Positions 18,491-28,255 of a stretch of 64,000 bases of DNA are shown one piece after another. A model generated the notes under the pieces. The model saw only the letters and a program-made list of their open reading frames with translations, ran no database searches and was not told where the DNA came from. Made by a program: the position numbers and the translations under genes. Each line of letters opens with the position of its first letter. Within the stretch, counting starts at the first letter, position 1. Origin of the DNA: CAWJEL01 sp964647255 (GTDB lineage Bacteria > Chloroflexota > Anaerolineae > CG2-30-64-16); NCBI GenBank assembly GCA_964647255.1, contig CAZYGI010000015.1:4183-68182 (forward strand), given 5' to 3'.

Positions 18491-21400
18491 CTACCGGCAC
18501 ACCTGTATGCTTACGTCATCAACATACATCCAGGTGCGGCCCTCCGGGCCGGCGCTGTTGTTGTACACCTCGAAGTAAAGCACCAGGCTTCGGCCCCGGT
18601 ACGCGCTCAGATCGAAAGTTGCCTCGCGCCAGAGATGGCCCCCTTCGAGCCAACGTTTCAGCTCCTTGATCAGCTTGTAGGAGCCCGGTTCCAGCAGGAC
18701 GACCCGCTGGAAGTCATCGTAGGGCGCATAGGTGCCGAGCTTCTGCCAGAAGCGGAGCGTCGCCGAGCTTGCATTGCCTGGGATCGTGATGGTCTGGTAC
18801 CCGCTTGAGTATGTGCCGCCCAGCGGTGCGACCTCGCCGAGCAGGTTGCGTTCAGGGTGCCCTGGGGCGAGCGCGGCCGCGCTGGCGCCCGGCAGCAGCC
18901 CGAACCGGGCCGAGCGCACGCCGGTGTGCGCATCTGCGGCCGAGTAGCCGGCCGTGCTGCCGGTGATCGGGAAGGCCCAGGCGGAGGTTGTCTCGAAGCC
19001 GCCGTTCGTCACCGCCTCGCTGCACTGCGGCGCCGCGGGGCGGTAGATGATCGGCAGGTACAGCACGCGAATGGATGTGATCAGGAGCGGCAGCGCCGCG
19101 GTGCGATCGCCCCATACCGAGGTCCCGCGCACGTGCACGGTGTACGCGGCCGGCATCAGAAGTGCATTGCTGGTCAGGTGCAGCGTGCTGCGTCCGTGCG
19201 GCGAGATGTCCGCCGGCTCGAACCGGTAGATCAGCCCGGGCGGCGCGGCGTCGAGGCTCAGGTGGATCGTCTCGGTCATGCCGTTCAGCGCCGAGGCGTA
19301 GACGTTGACCGTCGTCGCGCTGTCCAGCCGCAGCAGCGCCGGCGTTGGGCGCACTTCCAGGGTGAAGTTCGGCGCCAGGATCATGGCCGGCATGTCTAAT
19401 GTGCGCGTGACGCCCGCGCCGACCGCCACGATGGGCAGGTGGTAGTTCCCCTCGGCTAGCGTCTTGCTCGTGCTGATCACCACCGAGACCGGCGCGCCGG
19501 CAATCGTCGGGGTGATCACCTGCGGGACGAACGACAGTGCAAAGCCCGGCGGCAGCTCGCCAGCGGCCAGGCTGACCATCTCCGGGAACTCCGGCAGGGC
19601 GGTCGTCACCCGCAGTGACTCCGTCACCACCGCGCCGGCGATCGTGATCGTCGGCGGCGAGTCGCGCATGAGATCGAAGTCCGCCGTGGTCGTTGTGGCG
19701 GTGATGACCTCCGACCGGGCCGTGCGCGTGACGGTCTCGCCCGCGTCCACGGCATCGAGCCAAAGCTGATAGCTTTCGCCGGGGCTCAGATTCGTCAGGG
19801 TGTAGCCGGTGTTGCGGCCCACGTCCAACGCCAGTGTCTCCGTGAGCGGCACGGCATGGACGTAGAGCGTGTAGCGGTCCACGTCGGGGTTCGGGTGCGC
19901 GTCCCAAGCAACCTTGAGCTCGCGGAAGCCGGGGATAGCGTGCAGGTTCGCCTGCCACGTGTCGGCCCAGGTGTGCGTCACCGTCACCGCGTCGCTTGCG
20001 TAGACCCGGGCCGGCGGATTGACGCCATCGTCCGCCATGGCCCAGAAGTGATAGGCGCCGCCCGGCAGCCCGGCTAGATCGGCGGCGAAGGTCTGCGGCG
20101 AGCCATCGGTCGCAGGCGCCGTGTCCGTGTGCAGCAGATAGCCGGTGAAGTCGGGCAGCGTCATGATGTGCGGTGTCCCGGTGTCGGTCATCACTACCGT
20201 GGTCGTGATCGGGCCGGGGTTGGCGAAAAGCGACACCGTCACCGGCGCCGTCGCGGTGAGCTGCCACCCCAAAGTCGCAGCTTCCGGCCCGGCCGCGGCC
20301 GCGGTGACGCCCGTCAGCCCGGGGCCGACCACCGCGCCGAGGATGCCGAGCGCGTAGCCATCCGCTGGGGTGTTGCTCAGGACGGCGGTCCAGATGCCCG
20401 GCTTCGCATTGCTGACCGTGTAGATTTCCTGGAACGGATACTCTCCGCCGACGTTTGTCAGGCTGTAGCCCACGGTGTCGCTCAACGTGACGGTGGGTGT
20501 GATCACGGTGTGGTCCGGTGCGGGACCGATCAAGCTCAGCGCCGGCTGGGTTTCGAGTTGCTTGCTGAGCACGAACATCAGGTCGGTGGCCGCGGCGACG
20601 GTGGCCGTCACGAGCTTGGTGCCGTCCGGCAGCATCGTGATCCCATCGGCTTCGAAGCGCTCAGCGCGCACTCCCTTGGCCTGTGCCGCCAGCCAACGGG
20701 CGTGGGCCCGGGCGAACTGCTGCGGCGGCATCAGTTGGTAGCTATCCACGTTTCTCGAAGTAAAGTTACCATCCTTGTCTACGAAGAAGCCAAAACACGC
20801 CTTGAGGAAGCACATCCGGCCGCGGAAGCCCCACAGCCCGTTGGTGAACTCGCCGACCGCGACATCCACGCTGCCGACGTCTATGTTCCAGGGCGGGACC
20901 ACCAGCCACGGCGGCTTGTTGATGAAGACGCCCTTCGGCACGCTGACCGTGAGCGAGCCCTGCCCGGTAAGGTGGAAGCCCGCCGCGTTGCTCCAGGCGT
21001 TGATCGCCACCTGGCCGCGCACGACATAGAATTCGACATAAAGCTTGAAGCTGAGGCTGTTGCCCGTCACCACAAACTGGGTCTGGCTCATCGCTTTCCC
21101 GAACAGCGAGACCGTTGCGCCAATGTCGAATAGGAACGGCTGCGCGACCACGCGTGCATAGCCGCTGGCTGAGACAACCGTCTTGTCCCCGATCTTGAGC
21201 TGGCTGGCTACATCCAAACCTACACGAACTTCGGTCAGTCCCGCGAAGAGCTTCACACGGCCGCTGATCCCGGTCACGTCGAGGCCTGTGTTGGGGATCG
21301 GGATGCGGCACTTCGTCAGTGATAGCCCGCCCTCGACCTCGAAGCGGTAGTCCGTGTCTGGCCGGTCCAGGCGGCCGGGGTTGTAGGGCCCGTCAGCCAG

Positions 21401-24400
21401 CGCGGCGCGCTGGACGACGGGTGGCTGGGCGGCGGGCGCGATCTCGATGACCATCTCGTTGAGCGGCGTCATCATGATCGTCGCGTCAATGTAGATGCCC
21501 GCACAGCCGACCGCGGCGCCCAGGTTCGGCATCTTGAACGAGCCGTTGGCTTTGATGACGTAGACGCCGTTGCTCTCCGCAAAGCTGGCGTGCAGAGCCA
21601 GGGCAAAGCCGCCGACCTTGATCTCCGGCAGGTCGAAAGTTCCGCCTGCGATCTTCACTCCCTCTGGGCTGACATCCAGTCCGTAGACGATCACCGAGGC
21701 GCCGCCCAGCGCAGAGGGCATCTTCAACGAGGCAGTCTGCACACGGAGGATGCGATCGTCAATCACCATGTTGGTGGCGTGAACTTCGAGGCCCGCGACC
21801 GAGAAATCCAGCTTCGGGATGTTGCCCTTGACCTTGCCCAGCGCGTCTAGGGCGATGGTGCCCTGGGCGTAGGCGTTGATCCCCTTGACCTTGACGGTGA
21901 TCGTCGCATCCAGCAGGAGTAAGGTGTAGGCGTTTCCTGCGCGCTCGATCTTGATGCGCTTGATCTCGACATCGAAGCCATCTTTGCCCAGCTTGAGGTT
22001 TTCCTTCTTGCTGGACATCTGGATGTTCTGAATGTCCAGTCCGTCCTTCGAAATGACGACCGGACCGATGGCGATGGATATCGAACCCAGCGCCTTTGGC
22101 AGGATCAACGACGCGCCGGCGGCCCGCAGTACTTCGTCTTCCAGGGACAATGAGCCCAATCCGAGTTTGACGCCTGCGATGTTGAGGCTCAGCCAGTCGA
22201 ATTCGGTGCGGATGCCGCTGCTGGGGCAGAACCAGACGTCCGCCGCTGCGCTCGCATCGTTCTGGGGAATCTCCACCCGGAGGGACGTATGGGCGACGAG
22301 GCAGCCGCCGCGCTCGGTGGTGAAAGACGCCCCATTTGCCGAGTCAATCCTGAGAACCTTGCCCAGCCCGATGTTGAAGCTCGGGAAGTTCCAGGTGGCG
22401 TTGATGTTCAGATCCCCGTCCACAAGCCTCAGCTCGAAAGTCAAGGGGCCTTCGACGGCCGTGTTCAGGTGCAGAAACTTCATCTGCCCCAGGCCCGTGA
22501 CTTTCCCGTTGATGACATCTACCGAATTGAGGAGGCCCGCATCCGGCAGCTTGAAGCCCGCAATTTCCCGCACCAGGCTCTTTGCCGCCTGTCCAAGCGT
22601 GGCTTTGCCGGTGCCGATGTCCACATTGAACGAGCCCTGGAACAAATCCGTCACACTGGTGTTGCCGCGCAACTGCGCGTGGCCCTCGCCGGTCAGCCTG
22701 CTGCCGTCGAAGACCACCCAATCGTTGGTGTCCAGCAGGAAGGTGTGGTCATTGAGCACCACGCTGCCCCAGGCCTTCCAGCCTCCGCCAGTCAAGTCTT
22801 CCCAGAAAGGCGCGGTCACCTTGATGCGGCCGGCCCACCGGGTCTGCTGGCCGCCCGGTGTGCCAGGCGTCCAGGTCGGCGTCGGGCTCCCGGTGGCGGT
22901 GGGGGTCGGCGTGAAGGTTGCGGTCGGCCCGCTGAGTGCGACAAAGTCGCGCTCGGCGGTCTCCAGCCCCGGCTCGTGCATCCAGAACTCCTGGGGCGGG
23001 TCGAACGTGTAGCCAGCCAGGGCCGGCCTCACGGTGATGGTTTCGCGGCCGGGGATAGTGATGAATCCTGTGTTGTAGCTGCCGTCCGCAGCGGTGAGGA
23101 CCGTGCGCACCGGGTCGGCATAGGCGGCCAGGTAGACGTTCAGCGCGACGCCCGCCAGCCCTGGCCCGGTCGAGTTGGCGCGGCGCACGTGGCCGCGCAC
23201 GATCAGTCCGAAGGCAGAGGTCGGCGTTGCGGTCGGCGTGCGCGAGGCGGTGGGCGTGGGTGTACGCGTGGGCGTAGATGTTCGCGTCGGTGTGCGCGTC
23301 ACGGTGGCCGTTGGTGTCGGCGTGGGAGTGGGCGGGGCCGGCGCGCAGCCGTCCAGCAGCACCGTCACCGAGTTGTCGTTGTAGTTGGAGACGACGACGA
23401 GATTGGTGCCCGCGTCCACGGCGATGCCATCGCCTTCGCCGTCTCGCGCGGCCCCGGCGCCGCTGTAGCTGCCGTCGCTCCCGTCAATGCGGTAGACCTC
23501 GCTGCCGCGTGCAGCGACAAAGACCGCGCGGCCGTTGGGGTTCACGGCCAGCGCGTGCGGTTCGCCCGGCATTGCCGCCTGTGCGATGGGCGCGCCGGTG
23601 GCTGCATTGTAGACATAAACAACATTGGCGTAGCTGGAAATGTAGAGCCGGTCGCTCGCGGGATCGTACGCGACGCCCACCAGGCCGGAGTCGGGGACGT
23701 GCAGCAGGAGGCGGGCGGTGAGGCTGGCGTCAATGGCGTAGAGATCGCCCGACCAACTCGTCAGGGCGTAGGTGAGGTCCCGCCGCTTGTCCACCGCGAG
23801 GAACGTCGGCTTGTTCGGCAGCATGACGCGCTGGATGGGGAGGTTGCTGGCGCCATCAATCACATCCACGCTGTTGCCATCGAAGTTTGCGACGTACACC
23901 CAGTTCGTTGTCGGGTTCACTGCCACCCCGAACGGCAGCGCACCGACCGGGATCGTTGCGAGGATCGCGTAAGTCGTCCCGTTGAGCACCGTCAGGGTGT
24001 TGCGGTCGCGGTTCGTGACGTAGATGCGGTTCAGCGCGGGGTTGTAGGCGACCTGGTTCGCCGAGGGGATGCCGGAGATCGTGCGCTCGACCCGCCGCGC
24101 CGCGGTGTTGATCACCGCCAGGCTGTTGCCGGTGTAGCCGGCGACGAAGACTCGCCCTCCGGCCGGGTCCGCGGCGATGCCCTTCGGCCCGCTGATGCCG
24201 GTCAGCGTGATCTGCGGCGCTGGTGGGCAGGAACTCGCGGGCGCTGCAGGGACGGCTGCCTGCGGCGGGGGATCCGCCGGGTCGGCCGCCGGAGCGGAGC
24301 CGGTCGCCAGGATCTGCTCCAGGACGCGTTCGAAGCCGTCCGCCGCCTGGTCATCTGCCGATGCGGTGTTGATGTAGACGTTCAACGCCTGGAGCGCAGC

Positions 24401-24631
24401 GGCCTGGAAGCGCTGCGGGTCGGCTTGGGCCACGCGTGCGAAGTAGCTATCGCGCGCTTCATCGGGGAGCCGAGCCCATCCGATCGGACGGGCCGCTGTG
24501 CCGGCCGCGTGGGCCGGGGCGCCTGCATCGCGCAGCACCTCGGCCGAGGCGGCCAGGGGGGTCAGCATCTGGATCACCAGCAGCAGGGTGATCCAGAACG
24601 TGAGAGTCGGCCGGAATCGTTTTTGGCGCAT
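18491..24631 (-). CDS. Giant secreted multidomain protein with YVTN propeller
   Basis: A 2046-residue protein with a clear signal peptide (PTLTFWITLLLVIQMLTPLA, residues 8-27). In order: a YVTN/NHL-type beta-propeller (about 149-427, with repeats such as NRIYVTNRDRNTLTVLNG and NWVYVANFDGNSVDVIDG), a Thr/Pro linker (430-474), an SdrD/carboxypeptidase-regulatory-like module (475-560), a second PT linker (567-587), a long beta-repeat region without a recognised family (594-1300), fibronectin type III-like modules (one at about 1557-1647), and a C-terminal MAM- or CBM-like domain (1870-2046, beginning EAVTNGGFET). GGAGG lies five bases before the ATG at 24631. It is probably a surface or secreted adhesion or matrix protein; no enzyme motif is visible. 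Confidence 0.85.
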   Translation of the reverse strand: MRQKRFRPTLTFWITLLLVIQMLTPLAASAEVLRDAGAPAHAAGTAARPIGWARLPDEARDSYFARVAQADPQRFQAAALQALNVYINTASADDQAADGFERVLEQILATGSAPAADPADPPPQAAVPAAPASSCPPAPQITLTGISGPKGIAADPAGGRVFVAGYTGNSLAVINTAARRVERTISGIPSANQVAYNPALNRIYVTNRDRNTLTVLNGTTYAILATIPVGALPFGVAVNPTTNWVYVANFDGNSVDVIDGASNLPIQRVMLPNKPTFLAVDKRRDLTYALTSWSGDLYAIDASLTARLLLHVPDSGLVGVAYDPASDRLYISSYANVVYVYNAATGAPIAQAAMPGEPHALAVNPNGRAVFVAARGSEVYRIDGSDGSYSGAGAARDGEGDGIAVDAGTNLVVVSNYNDNSVTVLLDGCAPAPPTPTPTPTATVTRTPTRTSTPTRTPTPTASRTPTATPTSAFGLIVRGHVRRANSTGPGLAGVALNVYLAAYADPVRTVLTAADGSYNTGFITIPGRETITVRPALAGYTFDPPQEFWMHEPGLETAERDFVALSGPTATFTPTPTATGSPTPTWTPGTPGGQQTRWAGRIKVTAPFWEDLTGGGWKAWGSVVLNDHTFLLDTNDWVVFDGSRLTGEGHAQLRGNTSVTDLFQGSFNVDIGTGKATLGQAAKSLVREIAGFKLPDAGLLNSVDVINGKVTGLGQMKFLHLNTAVEGPLTFELRLVDGDLNINATWNFPSFNIGLGKVLRIDSANGASFTTERGGCLVAHTSLRVEIPQNDASAAADVWFCPSSGIRTEFDWLSLNIAGVKLGLGSLSLEDEVLRAAGASLILPKALGSISIAIGPVVISKDGLDIQNIQMSSKKENLKLGKDGFDVEIKRIKIERAGNAYTLLLLDATITVKVKGINAYAQGTIALDALGKVKGNIPKLDFSVAGLEVHATNMVIDDRILRVQTASLKMPSALGGASVIVYGLDVSPEGVKIAGGTFDLPEIKVGGFALALHASFAESNGVYVIKANGSFKMPNLGAAVGCAGIYIDATIMMTPLNEMVIEIAPAAQPPVVQRAALADGPYNPGRLDRPDTDYRFEVEGGLSLTKCRIPIPNTGLDVTGISGRVKLFAGLTEVRVGLDVASQLKIGDKTVVSASGYARVVAQPFLFDIGATVSLFGKAMSQTQFVVTGNSLSFKLYVEFYVVRGQVAINAWSNAAGFHLTGQGSLTVSVPKGVFINKPPWLVVPPWNIDVGSVDVAVGEFTNGLWGFRGRMCFLKACFGFFVDKDGNFTSRNVDSYQLMPPQQFARAHARWLAAQAKGVRAERFEADGITMLPDGTKLVTATVAAATDLMFVLSKQLETQPALSLIGPAPDHTVITPTVTLSDTVGYSLTNVGGEYPFQEIYTVSNAKPGIWTAVLSNTPADGYALGILGAVVGPGLTGVTAAAAGPEAATLGWQLTATAPVTVSLFANPGPITTTVVMTDTGTPHIMTLPDFTGYLLHTDTAPATDGSPQTFAADLAGLPGGAYHFWAMADDGVNPPARVYASDAVTVTHTWADTWQANLHAIPGFRELKVAWDAHPNPDVDRYTLYVHAVPLTETLALDVGRNTGYTLTNLSPGESYQLWLDAVDAGETVTRTARSEVITATTTTADFDLMRDSPPTITIAGAVVTESLRVTTALPEFPEMVSLAAGELPPGFALSFVPQVITPTIAGAPVSVVISTSKTLAEGNYHLPIVAVGAGVTRTLDMPAMILAPNFTLEVRPTPALLRLDSATTVNVYASALNGMTETIHLSLDAAPPGLIYRFEPADISPHGRSTLHLTSNALLMPAAYTVHVRGTSVWGDRTAALPLLITSIRVLYLPIIYRPAAPQCSEAVTNGGFETTSAWAFPITGSTAGYSAADAHTGVRSARFGLLPGASAAALAPGHPERNLLGEVAPLGGTYSSGYQTITIPGNASSATLRFWQKLGTYAPYDDFQRVVLLEPGSYKLIKELKRWLEGGHLWREATFDLSAYRGRSLVLYFEVYNNSAGPEGRTWMYVDDVSIQVCR

Positions 24632-24721
24632 CGCAGCCTCCTTGTCGCCGTCCAAAACCGGGGGTGTGACAATGAAGACGTTGCTGCGGCCAAAAAGGGA
24701 CGGCCCGCCGATCGCTGCCGG

Positions 24722-25294
24722 CTAACGTTTGAGCCGGGCCAGGAATTCCTTTCTGAATTTTGCCACCTTCGGCGCGATGACGACCTGACAATACCCCGCG
24801 CCGGGATTGCGCGCGAAGTATTCCTGGTGATACGCCTCCGCCGGATAGAACTCCGTGAACGGCGCCACCTCGGTGACGATGGGCCGGTCCCAGAGCTTCG
24901 CCGCGTTCAGCTCGGCGATCACCTGCCGGGCAATGCTCTGCTGCTCCGGCGTGTGGTAGAAGATCGCCGAGCGGTACTGCGGGCCGAAATCTGCGCCCTG
25001 GCGATTGCGCGTGGTTGGGTCATGCACTGCAAAGAAGACTTGCAGCACTTCGCGGAAGGTGATGCTGGCCGGGTCAAAGGTCACCTGGACGACCTCGGCG
25101 TGACCGGTGTTCGCCGTGCAGACCTGTTCATAGGTCGGGTTCGGCACATGGCCGCCGGCGTAGCCCGACACCACATCGGTGACGCCGCGCAGTTGATCAT
25201 AGACCGCTTCCAGACACCAGAAACATCCGCCGCCCAGCGTAGCAACTTCCTGGGGCGCAGGTTGTGTAGGATGATCGTTCATTCCCTCTCTCAT
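24722..25294 (-). CDS. msrA: Peptide methionine sulfoxide reductase A
   Basis: MsrA reduces methionine-S-sulfoxide in proteins. The catalytic cysteine is in GGGCFWCLEAVY, followed by GYAGGHVPNPTYEQVCTANTGHAE and the substrate-pocket segments FFAVHDPTTRNRQGADFG and QYRSAIFYH, as expected; the length of 190 residues is normal. The ATG at 25294 lies five bases after the caspase stop; a second ATG at 25282 has a closer purine-rich site (GAGAGG) and may be the true start. It is the last gene of a patatin-caspase-msrA operon, an unusual place for a repair enzyme and perhaps linked to oxidative damage. Confidence 0.94.
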   Translation of the reverse strand: MREGMNDHPTQPAPQEVATLGGGCFWCLEAVYDQLRGVTDVVSGYAGGHVPNPTYEQVCTANTGHAEVVQVTFDPASITFREVLQVFFAVHDPTTRNRQGADFGPQYRSAIFYHTPEQQSIARQVIAELNAAKLWDRPIVTEVAPFTEFYPAEAYHQEYFARNPGAGYCQVVIAPKVAKFRKEFLARLKR

Positions 25295-25299
25295 TCGTG

Positions 25300-26097
25300 C
25301 TACGAGAAGATCAATCGCCGCTTGTTGGCCGCCTTGCCCTCCAACTGCGGATGTTGGTCGTAACCCTCCTTGGCGAGCTGTTGCAGCAGACGCTTGTGCA
25401 GCGTAGCGTAGGTGATGCGGTAGTTCGCCTCCCGAATCACCTGGAGCGCGTAGTAGCTCATCGCGCCGTGGAACGTCCCGCCGATGTTGGCATCGTACGA
25501 GTATTCCTTATCGGTGCAGCCGCTCAGCAAGATCTCCTTCATCTTCGATTGCGGATACTTTTCCGCGCTTCTGGGATGGGCGACGGTGAATTGGGCGGGC
25601 TTCAGGAATGGCCGGCCGAGGAGCTCCGGGTCCAGCCAGCGCGGCCGGCGGTCCGGATCCTGGTTCACCACGCGCGTCACCGTGCCGGAGAAGCATGAGT
25701 CGGAAATCACGGTGACGCGCACCCCGTCCGGGATCGTCGCAAAGATCGTCCGCAGCTCGTCGTCCACGATCAGGTGGTTGGGGATGTCGTACGGGCACAT
25801 CGCCTCGTCATACTTCGGTTCATCGCCGCTGGTGTCGGGGACGTAGGTGCCGTGCGAGGAGTTGGTGAACACCAGGATGTCGCCGGACTGCGCGCCCGCC
25901 AGCAGCGCCTTCAGGTTGGTGAGCACGTTCGCCTTGGTCGCTTGTGCGTTCAACAGGAGCTTGACATCGGCGGCGGGGAAGCCGAAGTGCGTGGTCAGCG
26001 CCTCCGCCCACCCCTGCGCGTCATTGACACAGCCCTGCAAGTCGTTGGCTGTGCCCGGGTAATCGTTGATGCCAACACAGAGAGCCTTCTTAGCCAT
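25300..26097 (-). CDS. Stand-alone caspase-like peptidase (C14, metacaspase type)
   Basis: A 265-residue protein that is almost only a caspase p20-like domain. The dyad is visible: His82 in FTNSSHGTYVPD and Cys135 in VISDSCFSGTV. The N-terminus KKALCVGINDYPG is the usual first strand of prokaryotic C14 peptidases. No fused sensor or membrane domain is present. Metacaspase relatives cut after Arg or Lys. AGGAGG precedes the ATG. It lies 50 bp downstream of a patatin gene on the same strand; caspase-like and patatin-like proteins are both known as effectors in bacterial cell-death and anti-phage systems, but a role here is inference. Confidence 0.9.
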   Translation of the reverse strand: MAKKALCVGINDYPGTANDLQGCVNDAQGWAEALTTHFGFPAADVKLLLNAQATKANVLTNLKALLAGAQSGDILVFTNSSHGTYVPDTSGDEPKYDEAMCPYDIPNHLIVDDELRTIFATIPDGVRVTVISDSCFSGTVTRVVNQDPDRRPRWLDPELLGRPFLKPAQFTVAHPRSAEKYPQSKMKEILLSGCTDKEYSYDANIGGTFHGAMSYYALQVIREANYRITYATLHKRLLQQLAKEGYDQHPQLEGKAANKRRLIFS

Positions 26098-26147
26098 AGT
26101 TTCCTCCTGAAAATTAGAAACGGCTTGGCAAATTTCCTTTTTTCGGA

Positions 26148-27386
26148 TCAGCGCTGCAGGATCGTGCCTGCCGCGGCATCGGCTGCCGACCGGATCACGG
26201 CGTACACCGCAGGATCGGCAATGGCGCGTTCGAGCACGGTCTGGTTCTGTAGAAACTGCTGCATCGCAGTGCGGCCGGCGTCCACCAGCGCGTCGCGCTC
26301 GGCCGGGGTCATGTTGAACTGCGTGGTGCCGTAGCCGCCGGCGGGCAGCCGCACCACGTACGGCGCAAAGACCGCGATCGCCATGTTGTCGTGCGCGCCG
26401 GTGACGGTGTTGACGAGCCGGTGCAGCCGCTGGACGGTCGCCAGCCCGCCGAAATCGAACCCCACCGCGGCGGTTGTGGGTTTGGCCGGCCGATTCGGCA
26501 CCTGCAGCGCCTCGTCAATCAACAGCCCGAGGACGTCGCGGGTCTTAGCGCGGCCGACGATCGCGTCCACATCCGGCCGGTCGGCCAGGAAGAGCGCGAT
26601 CGGGAAGTTGGAAAGCAGGCCGCCATCCACAATCGTGTGCCCGGCGACGTCGTTGGGTTCCAGCCGCTCGGTGTCAGGGTTCCAGGTGTGATATTGGCCC
26701 CACGCCGGCTGCCAGATGACTTCCTGCCATAGCAGCGGCACGCTCATGGACATGCGCGCCGCCCACACCACCGGGCAGTCCGGGGCGGTGCGATGGTTGA
26801 GCAGCAGCATGCGAGACCATGTCGTGTCGGCCGCCACGAGGGTCAGCTCCACCTGGGTCGCCTGGAAAAACTCCGCCAGCGTCAGATCACCGAACTGCCG
26901 CGGCTGGCCGTCCCGCGCCCCCTCGTTCAGCTTGCGCCGCAGCCAGGCAACGAACGGATCGGCTGAGAACCATCCGCCGCGCTCGATAAATGAGAACAGG
27001 TGGCGGCCGTACGGATTCTTTGCCAACTGTCCGGCGATCCAATCGTCAATCTGGGTCTCGGCGAAATCGGGGATCAGGGGCAGGTCGAGTTCGGCGAGGA
27101 ACTGGCGCAGCGCGCTGTGCTGGATGGCTTGAGGATCGAACGGTTCCGGTTCGGCAAGGAATGCGGCAAAGACCGACTTGCCCTGCGCGTCCTGCTCGGC
27201 AAGCATGGTCAGCATCTCGTCGGGCATGTAGCCGCCCGCGAGGGCCACCGCCGTGATCGCGCCCGCTGAGGTGCCCAGCAGGCGGCCGGGCGCGCGTTTG
27301 CCGTCCCGGAACAGCTCTTGAAGGGCGCCGACGAAGACAAACCCCTTGGCGCCTCCACCTTCAAACACCAGGTCTACGGTCGTCAT
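26148..27386 (-). CDS. Patatin-like phospholipase
   Basis: A 412-residue lipid acyl hydrolase of the patatin fold. The oxyanion loop EGGGAKG is at residues 9-15, the nucleophile Ser40 in GTSAG, and the catalytic Asp in IVDGGLLSNFPI, so the Ser-Asp dyad is complete. No signal peptide or membrane helix is seen, so it should act from the cytoplasm on membrane lipids. AAGGAG precedes the ATG, and a promoter candidate lies at 27454-27481. It is the first gene of an operon with a caspase-like peptidase and msrA. Patatins are effectors in CBASS and related defence systems, but no cyclase or sensor gene is next to it. Confidence 0.92.
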   Translation of the reverse strand: MTTVDLVFEGGGAKGFVFVGALQELFRDGKRAPGRLLGTSAGAITAVALAGGYMPDEMLTMLAEQDAQGKSVFAAFLAEPEPFDPQAIQHSALRQFLAELDLPLIPDFAETQIDDWIAGQLAKNPYGRHLFSFIERGGWFSADPFVAWLRRKLNEGARDGQPRQFGDLTLAEFFQATQVELTLVAADTTWSRMLLLNHRTAPDCPVVWAARMSMSVPLLWQEVIWQPAWGQYHTWNPDTERLEPNDVAGHTIVDGGLLSNFPIALFLADRPDVDAIVGRAKTRDVLGLLIDEALQVPNRPAKPTTAAVGFDFGGLATVQRLHRLVNTVTGAHDNMAIAVFAPYVVRLPAGGYGTTQFNMTPAERDALVDAGRTAMQQFLQNQTVLERAIADPAVYAVIRSAADAAAGTILQR

Positions 27387-27453
27387 GCCCTCTCCTTTGG
27401 CCGGCTATCCTGGCCGGCCGCGGTGTGCCGACTTGCTTGAGTGTTTTGTGGAC

Positions 27454-27481
27454 ATTGTATCGCTTCTGTTGCGAAATGCAA
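27454..27481 (-). promoter_or_regulatory. Promoter for patatin-caspase-msrA
   Basis: TTGCAT (27481-27476), 16-base spacer, TACAAT (27459-27454) on the minus strand, inside an AT-rich patch (27450-27530) that stands out against the GC-rich surroundings. Confidence 0.5.
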
Positions 27482-27666
27482 GCTATATACGATATTTGTG
27501 CGACATTAGTATTGTACGAATATTCGGTCTGACGCCTGTGATTGGGGTTCCCGTTCGTCGGAATTCTCGCGGCGAGTTCCAGAAACCCTTGCAGGAATGT
27601 GGCGACGGCGCGATAATGGCGCCGTAACCGCTTTCGGTGATGCGTGATCGGGCAAAGGAGACCGTT

Positions 27667-28164
27667 ATGACTCACCAAGCCGCTCTTGATTTGCTGATCG
27701 CAGACCTTCGCAGCAATGACATGGTCGTCCGCCGGAATGCGCGGGCCAGTCTGGTTGGCCATGGCCGATCCGCCGTTGAAGCGCTGCTGCCACTGCTCAA
27801 GGACCGCAGCGCGCACGTGCGGTGGGAGGCGGTCAAGGCGTTGCGCGAGATGTCCGACGCCAGCGCGGCGCCGGCATTGGCGGATGCCCTGGAGGACGAG
27901 GACTTTGGCGTCGCCTGGCTCGCGGCGGAGGGGTTGATCCATCTGCGCCGGCGCGGGTTAGCCTCGCTGTTCCAAGCGCTGATCGCGCACGCCGATTCCC
28001 CGCGACTGCGCCAGGGCGCACATCATGTCCTGGCCGTGCTCGCCGATCGCGGCTACAGCCAGGAGACGTCGGCGGTGATGGCGGCGCTGGATCATGTCGA
28101 GCCGACGCTCACTGTTCCTGCCGCAGCGCGCCAGGCGTTGGAGGGCTTGACGAGACCGGCCTGA
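27667..28164 (+). CDS. HEAT-repeat protein
   Basis: A 165-residue, all-helical protein of about four HEAT-like repeats (for example VRRNARASLVGHGRSAVEAL, VRWEAVKALREMSDASAAPA, VAWLAAEGLIHLRRRG), similar to PBS-lyase HEAT proteins. It should be a scaffold that binds other proteins; no enzymatic motif is present. AAAGGAG lies six bases before the ATG at 27667; the frame is open ten codons further upstream but without a ribosome site. It is divergent from the patatin operon and shares its 280-bp intergenic region; a functional link is possible but not shown. Confidence 0.75.
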   Translation: MTHQAALDLLIADLRSNDMVVRRNARASLVGHGRSAVEALLPLLKDRSAHVRWEAVKALREMSDASAAPALADALEDEDFGVAWLAAEGLIHLRRRGLASLFQALIAHADSPRLRQGAHHVLAVLADRGYSQETSAVMAALDHVEPTLTVPAAARQALEGLTRPA

Positions 28165-28255
28165 GGCCCCGTCTCACGGGGGCGGCAGGTTGGCGTCAAA
28201 GGTGCGCCGCGGCGCCGGTTCCCGTAGATGGACCCTGACGGGGCGCGGAAGACCC

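Noticed and set aside
22289..25363. 1024-codon open frame opposite the giant secreted protein and msrA
   Set aside because: Antisense shadow; runs across two real genes, composition is Arg/Gly/Ala/Val with no domain.
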